Of a stretch of DNA of 51,990 nucleotides, positions 7,857-15,305 are shown one piece after another (within the stretch, counting starts at the first letter, position 1; each line of letters opens with the position of its first letter). The position numbers and the translations under genes were made by a program. The notes under the pieces are model-generated. The model had not been told where the DNA came from and did no database searches. It saw nothing but the letters and a program-made list of their open reading frames with translations. The DNA lies in assembly GCF_003457605.1 (NCBI RefSeq), contig NZ_QRAN01000023.1, forward strand, positions 1 to 51,990, given 5' to 3'. The DNA is from Seongchinamella sediminis (GTDB lineage: Bacteria; Pseudomonadota; Gammaproteobacteria; Pseudomonadales; Halieaceae).

Positions 7857-9698
7857 GTGAAAAAGCTTGTAACTGTTCTTGCGCTGGCGGCCGCCAGTAA
7901 TGTGTCCGCCCAGGGCGAAAGCCGGCTGGAGGAGATTATCGTGGTTTCTTCCCGGGTGCCCATGCCCTTGCGGGAGATCGGCACCTCGGTGTCAGCCCTG
8001 TCCGCCGATGAGATCCGTTTTCGCGGTTACTCCTCGCTGTATCAACTCCTGCGCACCCAGGCGGGCGTCGCGGTCACCAATACCGGCGGCATGGGCACAC
8101 CCTCCGCTGTCAGGATCCGCGGGGAGGAGGGCTATCGCACCCGGGCCTACATCGACGGTATCGACATCTCTGATCCATCCAACCTGCAGATGAGCCCGAA
8201 TTTCGAGCACCTGATGAGCGCCGGCGTGGACCGGGTTGAAATCCTGCGCGGCCCCCAGGGCCTGATGTACGGCGCTGACGCCGGCGGGGTGATCGACATC
8301 ACTACCCGGCGGGCGACAGACGGCTTTAGCGGCTCGGTTGAAGCCGAGGGCGGACGCTACGACAGCCAGCGCGTTAGCGCCAACGTTGCCGGCGGCAATG
8401 ACCGGGTCGATTTTGCGGCAAGCGCCGCGGACTACGAGACTGAGGGTTTTAATTCACGTGCGGATGACCTTTCCCGCGATCGGGATGGTTACGACAATAC
8501 CAGCCTGCACGGTCGTCTCGGTTTCAATGTGACGGAAGACCTGCGCCTGGAACTGGTCGCCCGGGATGTCGAGGGCGAAGGCGAATACGACAACTGCTAT
8601 AACGCGGTAACCTTTGCCTTGAGCAACGACTGCATCAACGAATACGAACAGCAGGCCTGGCGGGTCGGGCTGTCCTACGCCCACGGCAGCCTGACGCACC
8701 AGCTGGCCTATAGCCACTCCGACACCGAGCGCCAGTTTTTCGCCGCCGGTGCTCCCAGTTTTGGCAACGGGGAAGGGGAGCTGGATCGCACCACCTATAC
8801 CGGTACCTGGAAGGCCAGTGAGGATATCAACCTGGTATACGGTGTCGACCTTCGCACCGACGCCTTTGACAACGGCTATGCCGACCGCGAGCGCGACCAG
8901 GAAGGTTACTACGCCGAGTACCAGGGCAATCACCTGGACAACCTCTACGTCACCGCGGGCATCCGCTATGACGATAACGAGGATTTCGGCAGCCATACCA
9001 CCTATCGCCTGAGCGGCGCCTACCTGTTGCCGGTCGGCCCCGGGGAAATGAAGATCAAAGCCGCCTACGGCACCGGCTTCCGGGCCCCCAGCCTGTACGA
9101 GCTGAACTACAACGAAACCGGGTTCCCGCCAGCGAGCGAGCTTGACCTGGACGCAGAAGAGAGCGAGGGCTATGACCTGGGGCTGGTGTGGGCCATGGAC
9201 AACGGCCTCTACCTGGAGGCCACGTACTTCGACCAGGACATAGACAAGGAAATCTACTTTGACCTGGATTTCTTTTCCGGCTACCTGCAGGGCCAGGGCA
9301 GGTCGGAATCGAAAGGCGTGGAGCTGGTGGCGCTGGCGCCGCTGGCACTGGGTTTCAGCCTCAATGCCAACTACACCTATAACGACACCAGTGACTTCGA
9401 CGGCGAGCAGCGCGCCCGGCGCCCGGAACAGTTATTCAACCTGGGCCTGAAGTGGGCGACGGCAGCAGAGCGGTTTGCAATCGGCCTTAACGTCCGTGGT
9501 GCCTACGATGCCGTGGACACCAGCGGCGAAGCACTGGCTGACTACGAGGTGGTGGACCTCAGCGCCGACTGGCGCGTGGTGAAGGGCCTGCACCTGTTTG
9601 GTCGGGTGGAGAACCTCACCGACGAGGACTATGTCGAGGTGCCTGGTTTCAACAGCGCCGGCGCAGCCGCTTACCTCGGTGCCCGTTACAGCTTCTGA
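7857..9698 (+). CDS. btuB: TonB-dependent vitamin B12 outer-membrane receptor
   Basis: This 613-residue protein has a signal peptide (about 1-18, ending SNVSA), a TonB box (LEEIIVVSSR), a plug domain with RIRGEEGYRTRAYIDGI and LRGPQGLMYGADAGGVIDI, and a long beta-barrel ending in the terminal aromatic GARYSF. The length is near that of E. coli BtuB. GTG at 7857 is the start, with GAGGA (7845-7849) 7 nt upstream. The cobalamin riboswitch directly before it makes corrinoid uptake the likely role. The inner-membrane BtuCD and periplasmic BtuF are not nearby. It converges with the sulfatase gene. Confidence 0.93.
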   Translation: MKKLVTVLALAAASNVSAQGESRLEEIIVVSSRVPMPLREIGTSVSALSADEIRFRGYSSLYQLLRTQAGVAVTNTGGMGTPSAVRIRGEEGYRTRAYIDGIDISDPSNLQMSPNFEHLMSAGVDRVEILRGPQGLMYGADAGGVIDITTRRATDGFSGSVEAEGGRYDSQRVSANVAGGNDRVDFAASAADYETEGFNSRADDLSRDRDGYDNTSLHGRLGFNVTEDLRLELVARDVEGEGEYDNCYNAVTFALSNDCINEYEQQAWRVGLSYAHGSLTHQLAYSHSDTERQFFAAGAPSFGNGEGELDRTTYTGTWKASEDINLVYGVDLRTDAFDNGYADRERDQEGYYAEYQGNHLDNLYVTAGIRYDDNEDFGSHTTYRLSGAYLLPVGPGEMKIKAAYGTGFRAPSLYELNYNETGFPPASELDLDAEESEGYDLGLVWAMDNGLYLEATYFDQDIDKEIYFDLDFFSGYLQGQGRSESKGVELVALAPLALGFSLNANYTYNDTSDFDGEQRARRPEQLFNLGLKWATAAERFAIGLNVRGAYDAVDTSGEALADYEVVDLSADWRVVKGLHLFGRVENLTDEDYVEVPGFNSAGAAAYLGARYSF

Positions 9699-9704
9699 TT
9701 GCCG

Positions 9705-9738
9705 CCAGGGGGCAAGGCCTCGCGGTGTTGCCCCCTGG
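9705..9738. terminator. hairpin between convergent btuB and sulfatase genes
   Basis: A perfect 11-bp stem (CCAGGGGGCAA at 9705-9715 with its complement at 9728-9738) has a 12-nt loop. It could serve both converging transcripts. No T-run follows on either strand, so intrinsic termination is only likely. Confidence 0.55.
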
Positions 9739-9755
9739 GGTCCCCCATGCCGCGA

Positions 9756-11411
9756 TCAATAGCGTGGAATGCGGCCGGTAATCGGGCACTGGGGCTCTGC
9801 TGCCAGCGTCTCACGCAGGGTCGCCTTCGGCGGCGGGCAGTCGTACATGATGCGCCCGCTTTCTCCATGGAGAAAATCCATGGTACGCAGCGAGGCCTCC
9901 GACGGCGGCGCGCCGGTGGTCGGCGCCTGCTGCAGTTCCGACAGGGGAATGGGGTAGGTGGCCCAATCCAGTGGCGCGCGCCACCCCGGTGGCGGCGCGA
10001 TCTGGCCGCGTATGCCGTTAATCGGGTGCAATGCGCGCCACTGCTGAATCTGTCGACTTAACATAGCCACCACCTCCGGGTGCTGCTCGGCCAGGTTGTT
10101 GTATTCGTTCGGGTCCTCCCCGATCCGAAACAGGTAGTTCCTGACCTCGGTGGTCAGTTGACCCTGCTCAATCTCCTGCACCAGTTTCCATTCATCATTG
10201 AAAGCCGTGAGGTTGAAGTGGCCATAAATGGGTATTTCCGAGGCGAAGTACAGGTAGTCTTCACGGGCCTGTGTCTTGCCCTCGCTGATAGCCGGCCACA
10301 TCGAACGGCCGTCCAGCGGGCGCCGGTTATTCGCGTTGATTCCGGCGGCTTCCGCCAGCGTCGGGAACACGTCCATTACCGACATGATCTGCTCCAGTTT
10401 ACTGCCGGCAGGTATTTGATCAGGCCAGCGTAGCAGCGATATGACCCGAATTCCGCCCTCGAAGGTTTCACCCTTGCCGCCGCGCAGCGGAGCGTTGTCA
10501 GCCCCACCCAGCGAGTAGGCCGCGCCACCATTGTCGCTCATGAACAGCACGATGGTATTGCCGTCTATACCCTCCTGTTGCAGGGTTTCCAGCACCTGCC
10601 CGATGGCCTGGTCCATGGCATCGACCACCGCGGCGTACATGGGCCGGGCGCTCGGTTCGCCGCGTTTCTTGGCCATTTCGCGGGTGGCGTCGGTTGTTGC
10701 GGAGCGAGCCGGTGCCAGGTCGGTATTGATGTCTTTGTACTTCTTCTGCAAATCCTCCGGCGCGTCCAGCGGGGTGTGGGGCGCGAGAAAAGGCATATAG
10801 ACGAAGAAGGGCTTTTGCTTGTTCCGCTCGCGGATGTAACGGGAGACCTCATCGGCAAGCAGGAAGGTTTCATAGCCATCGTCGTTAATGGAGACCCCGT
10901 TACGCTGGAAATCCTTGCCGCCCTGGTTGGAGAAAGGCGGGTAGAAACCGACTTCTGTATGCAAGTGCCCGTAGAAGTGCTCAAAACCACGCTCGTTGGG
11001 GTGATAGGTCTGCTGGGCATGACCCAGGTGCCACTTGCCGACCATGGCCGTCTGGTAACCCGCGGCCCTGAAGCTCTGCGGCATGAAATGTTCATCCGGG
11101 TGCACGCCGTTGCTATCCCAGGGCATGATCACCCCGTAGGCGACGCCGAGTCGCATCGGATCGCGACCGGTCATCAAGGCTGCGCGCGTCGGCGAGCATA
11201 TTGGCGTGGTGTAGAAGCGGTCCAGTTGCATGCCTTCCCGGCCGAGCAAGTCCAGGGAGGGGGTATCGATGTCACCACCGTGATAACCGACATCGTTCCA
11301 GCCCAGATCATCCGCGACGATCACAATAACATTGGGCCGTTCGTCCGCCGCCAGCGGCCAGGCCACAAGCGCGCAGGCAGCGGCCAGTAAATACAACGCG
11401 GTCTTCAACAT
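9756..11411 (-). CDS. secreted sulfatase (arylsulfatase family)
   Basis: This 551-residue protein has a signal peptide (1-22), then RPNVIVIVADDLGWNDVGYHG with metal-binding D34/D35, and the sulfatase signature CSPTRAALMTG with C72 to be converted to formylglycine. KWHLGH and SDNGGA supply further active-site residues. It would hydrolyse sulfate esters in the periplasm or outside the cell. No formylglycine-generating enzyme or second sulfatase is nearby. The last ~90 residues (PPPGWRAPLDWATYPIP onward) lie beyond the usual C-terminal subdomain and end with two cysteines. GGAG lies 9 nt before the ATG. The substrate cannot be named; single marine sulfatases often act on sulfated polysaccharides. 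Confidence 0.92.
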   Translation of the reverse strand: MLKTALYLLAAACALVAWPLAADERPNVIVIVADDLGWNDVGYHGGDIDTPSLDLLGREGMQLDRFYTTPICSPTRAALMTGRDPMRLGVAYGVIMPWDSNGVHPDEHFMPQSFRAAGYQTAMVGKWHLGHAQQTYHPNERGFEHFYGHLHTEVGFYPPFSNQGGKDFQRNGVSINDDGYETFLLADEVSRYIRERNKQKPFFVYMPFLAPHTPLDAPEDLQKKYKDINTDLAPARSATTDATREMAKKRGEPSARPMYAAVVDAMDQAIGQVLETLQQEGIDGNTIVLFMSDNGGAAYSLGGADNAPLRGGKGETFEGGIRVISLLRWPDQIPAGSKLEQIMSVMDVFPTLAEAAGINANNRRPLDGRSMWPAISEGKTQAREDYLYFASEIPIYGHFNLTAFNDEWKLVQEIEQGQLTTEVRNYLFRIGEDPNEYNNLAEQHPEVVAMLSRQIQQWRALHPINGIRGQIAPPPGWRAPLDWATYPIPLSELQQAPTTGAPPSEASLRTMDFLHGESGRIMYDCPPPKATLRETLAAEPQCPITGRIPRY

Positions 11412-11714
11412 GGTTCAATACTCCAGAGTGTTGGTGCGGCAAAGCTTGCCCCGGGACAGGCGCCCCGGCGATGACTAGAATACCTGAGCTCCAGGGCCAG
11501 CCCGGTTCAATCTGTCGAACGCCGGCAGTCCAATTGACGCCTTCCCGCGCTTATCGGCATAACCCGGGCGATCGCTGCTGAGTATAATGAGGCATCCTGG
11601 GGCACCGCCATCTACCATAGAGCAGGAGCCTGGTCGACTGCCGCCGCATCTGATGGGCTGTTTGTTGAACTGGAAACAAGGCCCCGCTCCTGATTCAGCC
11701 GGAGGAATGCAGTT
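11412..11714. other. divergent intergenic region between sulfatase and propeller genes
   Basis: No gene is seen in these 303 bases. A perfect TATAAT (11583-11588) could be the -10 element for the plus-strand gene, but no good -35 lies 16-18 bp upstream. GGAGGA (11701-11706) is the ribosome binding site of the next gene. Confidence 0.4.
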
Positions 11715-13235
11715 ATGTTAGTGCGTAGTTTTCTGGTGATGCTGGTCCTGGCGCTGGCATTGGCGGCAACCCTGGCCTGGTTTACCCGCAACGTTGATGG
11801 ACCCATACCGGGGGACTTTTCGCCGCGGGAGGTCGCCTCTGTCAGGACCTTTATCGGCCAGCCGCAGCAGGCGCGGCCCATCGCGGCGGTCCCGCCGGAG
11901 GACCATCCTTTCCTTGCTCGCGGCGGCAGCAATAGCATGCATAACGACAGTTACCAGAGTGATACCTATAGCTGGGCTGGACCGCTGGGGCACAACACCC
12001 AGGTAACAAGTGCCTGGTTTCATCCCATTGTCGGCAGCTGCGTGTCCTCGGTTCTTGATCCGCAGGGGCGCCTGCTTTCAACCTGCGTAACGCCGTTTGG
12101 CGTGACCCTCGTCGCCCGTGACCCGGCCTCACTGGCTGTGCTGGCCAGGGAAAAGATCACCTTCTGGCTGCCAACTGGCAACAAGTTTGGCGGCGGTGTC
12201 TACTTTCACCAGGATCACGAGGGCCGGGTGCTGCTGGCCAGCAATGCACCCGCGATCGAGCTGTGGCAGCTGGTGGGGCAGGGCGGCGATCTCCGCTGGG
12301 CAAAAGCGCAGAGCATTCCCCTCGGCGCGGCACTGGATGCGATACGCCCCGAAGAGCACCGGGTGATAGACGTAATGCCGGACTGGCAGGGCGACTACTG
12401 GTTCATTACCCGCAGCGGCCTGGTGGGCGTGGCGGATCGCGACGGCAGTGACATCGCAGTAATGGCACTGGCGGGCGAGGGCATTGACAACGCCCTGGCG
12501 GTGAGCGCCCAGGGCGTGTTTGTGGCCTCCAACCATGCGATGTACCGCTTCAGCCGCAGCGCCGATGGCCGCCCACAAGTGGACTGGCGGGAAGTATACG
12601 ACCGCGGCTCCGCCCCCAAGCCGGGCACCATGGGGCACGGTACGGGTACCACCCCCACGCTACTGGGCAATGACTTCGTCGCCATTACCGACAACGCCGA
12701 CGGGCGCATCAAGGTCGTGGTCTACCGCCAGCAGCCAGCGGCAGGGGAGAGTCCGCTGTTCTGCCAGCTGCCGGTATTCAAGCCCGACCGGGGCACCTCG
12801 GAAAACTCCCTGGTCGCGTTTGGCGACAGCTTCATCGTGGAGAATAACTTTGGCTACCAGGGGCCCTACGATAATTTCGATGCCGAACCCGGCCTGGCGC
12901 GAATCGATATTGATCGCAGCGCGGACAGTTGCGCACTCGCCTGGGAGAACCTGGAGATCAGCGGTCCCTCGTCCGTACCCAAGGCCTCACTTGCCAATGG
13001 GTTGATGTACATCTACGGCCGCGACGACAGTAATCCGGCTGACATGCACGCCTGGTACCTGATTGCCGTCGACCTGGGCACGGGGGAGCTGGCGTTCAAG
13101 GTGCTGACCGGGGTAGGGAAGAAGTTCAACAATCACTACGGCAGCATTTCCATCACGCCCGACGGCGCCGCCTACATCGGCACCCTGGGGGGCATCGTCA
13201 AGGTGTGGGACGCATCACGCAGAAAAGGCCCATGA
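11715..13235 (+). CDS. exported protein of unknown function, propeller-like
   Basis: This 506-residue protein starts with a hydrophobic segment (about 1-23) that is a signal peptide or membrane anchor. The rest is periplasmic in character, with repeated short beta-rich blocks such as GVFVASNHAMYRFS, DFVAITDNADGRIKVVVY and GAAYIGTLGGIVKVWD, which suggest a beta-propeller of the PQQ/quinoprotein-like kind. Cysteines near residues 110 and 125 could form a disulfide. No catalytic motif was recognised. GGAGGA lies 8 nt before the ATG. It is divergent from the sulfatase gene and stands alone, with a gene-free stretch after it. Confidence 0.8.
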   Translation: MLVRSFLVMLVLALALAATLAWFTRNVDGPIPGDFSPREVASVRTFIGQPQQARPIAAVPPEDHPFLARGGSNSMHNDSYQSDTYSWAGPLGHNTQVTSAWFHPIVGSCVSSVLDPQGRLLSTCVTPFGVTLVARDPASLAVLAREKITFWLPTGNKFGGGVYFHQDHEGRVLLASNAPAIELWQLVGQGGDLRWAKAQSIPLGAALDAIRPEEHRVIDVMPDWQGDYWFITRSGLVGVADRDGSDIAVMALAGEGIDNALAVSAQGVFVASNHAMYRFSRSADGRPQVDWREVYDRGSAPKPGTMGHGTGTTPTLLGNDFVAITDNADGRIKVVVYRQQPAAGESPLFCQLPVFKPDRGTSENSLVAFGDSFIVENNFGYQGPYDNFDAEPGLARIDIDRSADSCALAWENLEISGPSSVPKASLANGLMYIYGRDDSNPADMHAWYLIAVDLGTGELAFKVLTGVGKKFNNHYGSISITPDGAAYIGTLGGIVKVWDASRRKGP

Positions 13236-14129
13236 TCGAACCGGGCGCAACTGCCTGCGGTTATACGACTCTTCAGCAAAACCATATTTAACATAATATT
13301 GTTATTGAATGCGCGAGCGCCGATGGCAGGGCAATGCAATAAATTGCATCCTTGTGCTGTGACCCCGTTGCGCCCGATACCTGATCTTGCCAGCGGCCAG
13401 GGCCGGTAACCGTCACAATATCCGCCCGATTGCTGGCCCCTGGTCCACGCAGCAAGCGGAACAAGCTGCCGGTCACAACCCAGGCAACCCCCCCGACAAC
13501 GGTGTGGTGGCCTCCCGTAAGCTGATCGTCCCGGTAAGGCTTCCGGACACCTGAAATCACGTGGGCGGGCCAAACGCGTGAGCGAAACCAGGCCTGAATC
13601 TCGCCTGGGCAGGGTTAGGAGGCTGCTGAACCCGGTTTCATGCGCGTAGCGACGCGTGCCGATAGTGCTCAAGACAGCGGCTGGCGAGACAGTAGCTGCC
13701 TGGCCAGTGTCGCTAGCGGCTTTCACGGCGGGACAAAGCCAACGACTAACTTGTCCCATTGACGCCAGATAACAGGCAGGCCGCGCCTGGTTCAAAATCA
13801 GTGGGCTTAGTGCGGGCAGCTAAAGCACCGGCAAACGGCATCGACCAGTCGAAAGCAGAAGGTGCAGGTCAACAGAAGGGTATCAACACCGGGCCCAAAA
13901 TAGCCTTAAGTCTGGCCGTTGGGCCTGAAATAGCAGCTCCAGCGCAGTTATAGCCCTCCCCACGGATTTATCCACATATACGCATAATATATATTATGTT
14001 AAATATAAGATTTGGACACGCAGTTGTCCACAGGGCCAGTACGCAGCTTCCACCCTCCCCGCGATGTCGGTTAATTTTTCAGAACAATAGCTGGCTGCCG
14101 CAAACAGCGGCAGTGGCCCCGGTGGGAAA
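13236..14129. other. 894-bp gene-free region
   Basis: No convincing coding frame was found on either strand. Visible structure: a short hairpin ATGCAA-TAAA-TTGCAT (13334-13349), an AT-rich patch near 13280-13310, and the DnaA-box/palindrome cluster at 13968-14032. The base composition of the last part is far more AT-rich than its neighbours. No similarity to the edge repeats was noticed. Confidence 0.6.
13968..14032. promoter_or_regulatory. DnaA-box-like sites flanking an AT-rich palindrome
   Basis: A perfect DnaA box TTATCCACA (13968-13976) and a one-mismatch box TTGTCCACA (14024-14032) lie on the same strand on both sides of a perfect 16-bp palindrome CATAATATATATTATG (13983-13998). The stretch between them is almost only A and T. 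This resembles a DnaA-binding/unwinding arrangement but is small and far from the usual oriC neighbours. Confidence 0.45.
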
Positions 14130-15275
14130 TCAGCTTTGCAGCAGTTTCCGGGCGATAATCAGTTTCATGATTTCATTGGTACCGCCGTAAATGCGGTTGA
14201 TACGGGAGTCGGCGTAAGCGCGCGCCACCGGATACTCCCACATGTACCCATAGCCACCGTGCAACTGCAGGCATTCGTCGGCGACCCGGTTCATCAGTTC
14301 AGAGGACAGCAGTTTGGCCTTGGAGGCCGTTACCGTATCCAGTTTGCCGGCCACGTGGAGTTCTATGCAGCGGTCGACAAACACGCGCATGGCGGTCACC
14401 TCGGCATCCAGTTCCGCCAGCTTGAACTGGGTATTCTGGAAGCTGGCTATGGGTTGGCCGAAGGCCTGGCGTTCCTGCACGTAGTCTACGGTACCGGCCA
14501 GGACCGATTCCATGCCGGCGGTACAGCCAATCGCTATGCTCAGGCGCTCCTGGGGCAGCTCCTGCATCAGGTAGATAAAACCCTTGCCCTCCTCTCCCAG
14601 CAGGTTTTCCTTCGGAACCCGCACGTCGTTGAAGAACAGTTCGGAGGTATCCTGCGCTTTCAGGCCCAGCTTTTCCAGGTTTTTGCCCTTCTCGAAGCCC
14701 GGCGTCCCGGCCTCGACCAGCAGCAGGCTGGTGCCGGCGGCGCCGGCGGAGGGATCGGTTTTACAGACCACGATTACCAGGTCGGCCAATTGGCCGTTGG
14801 TGATGAAGGTCTTGGAGCCGTTGATCACGTAGTCATCGCCATCGCGTATCGCGGTGGTCTTGATGGATTGCAGGTCCGAGCCGGTGCCCGGTTCGGTCAT
14901 GGCGATGGCGGTAATGATATCGCCGCTGAGGCAACCGGGAATGTACTTCTCCAGTTGGGCCTGGTTGCCGATATTCAGCAGGTAAGGGACGGTGATGTCC
15001 GAATGCAGGCCAAAGCCGATACCGCTAAGCCCCCTGCGGGCGGTTTCTTCGTCGAGAATCGCGTTATAGCGGAAGTCCAGGCCCAGGCCGCCGAGGTTCT
15101 CTGCTGTGCCTGGCGCCAGAAAACCCATGGCGCCGGCTTTCTGCCACAGGGCGCGGTCAATCTGGCCATCCTTCTCCCACTGGTGGTGATAGGGAACCGC
15201 TTCCGCTTCCAGGAACTTGCTCACGCTATCACGGAATTGTTCGTGCTCGGTTTCAAACAGGGTTCTCGGGATCAT
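14130..15275 (-). CDS. acyl-CoA dehydrogenase
   Basis: This 381-residue protein is of family length and has the three-domain acyl-CoA dehydrogenase layout: an N-terminal helical part, the FAD/substrate loop AMTEPGTGSDLQSIKTTA, and a C-terminal helical domain with ERLSIAIGCTAGMES, LHGGYGYMWEYPV and YGGTNEIMKL, whose Glu is the likely catalytic base. It would form trans-2-enoyl-CoA, passing electrons to electron-transfer flavoprotein. It is the third gene of an operon after the thiolase and FadJ-like genes (30 nt after the latter), so the operon supplies all steps of one beta-oxidation turn. GGAGAG precedes the ATG. Chain-length specificity is not evident. Confidence 0.95.
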   Translation of the reverse strand: MIPRTLFETEHEQFRDSVSKFLEAEAVPYHHQWEKDGQIDRALWQKAGAMGFLAPGTAENLGGLGLDFRYNAILDEETARRGLSGIGFGLHSDITVPYLLNIGNQAQLEKYIPGCLSGDIITAIAMTEPGTGSDLQSIKTTAIRDGDDYVINGSKTFITNGQLADLVIVVCKTDPSAGAAGTSLLLVEAGTPGFEKGKNLEKLGLKAQDTSELFFNDVRVPKENLLGEEGKGFIYLMQELPQERLSIAIGCTAGMESVLAGTVDYVQERQAFGQPIASFQNTQFKLAELDAEVTAMRVFVDRCIELHVAGKLDTVTASKAKLLSSELMNRVADECLQLHGGYGYMWEYPVARAYADSRINRIYGGTNEIMKLIIARKLLQS

Positions 15276-15305
15276 GCTTAACTCTCCAGCATTGCGAATG
15301 ATGGT

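Noticed and set aside
13172-13795. 207-codon minus-strand frame after the propeller gene
   Set aside because: It overlaps the 3' end of a real gene, is rich in Arg/Cys/Pro typical of wrong-frame reading, and has no motif.
13968-14032. Chromosomal origin oriC
   Set aside because: Only two DnaA-like boxes are seen, and dnaA, gidA and other origin neighbours are absent.
14136-15281. 381-codon open frame exactly opposite the acyl-CoA dehydrogenase gene
   Set aside because: A mirror of a well-identified gene with no family features and no ribosome binding site.
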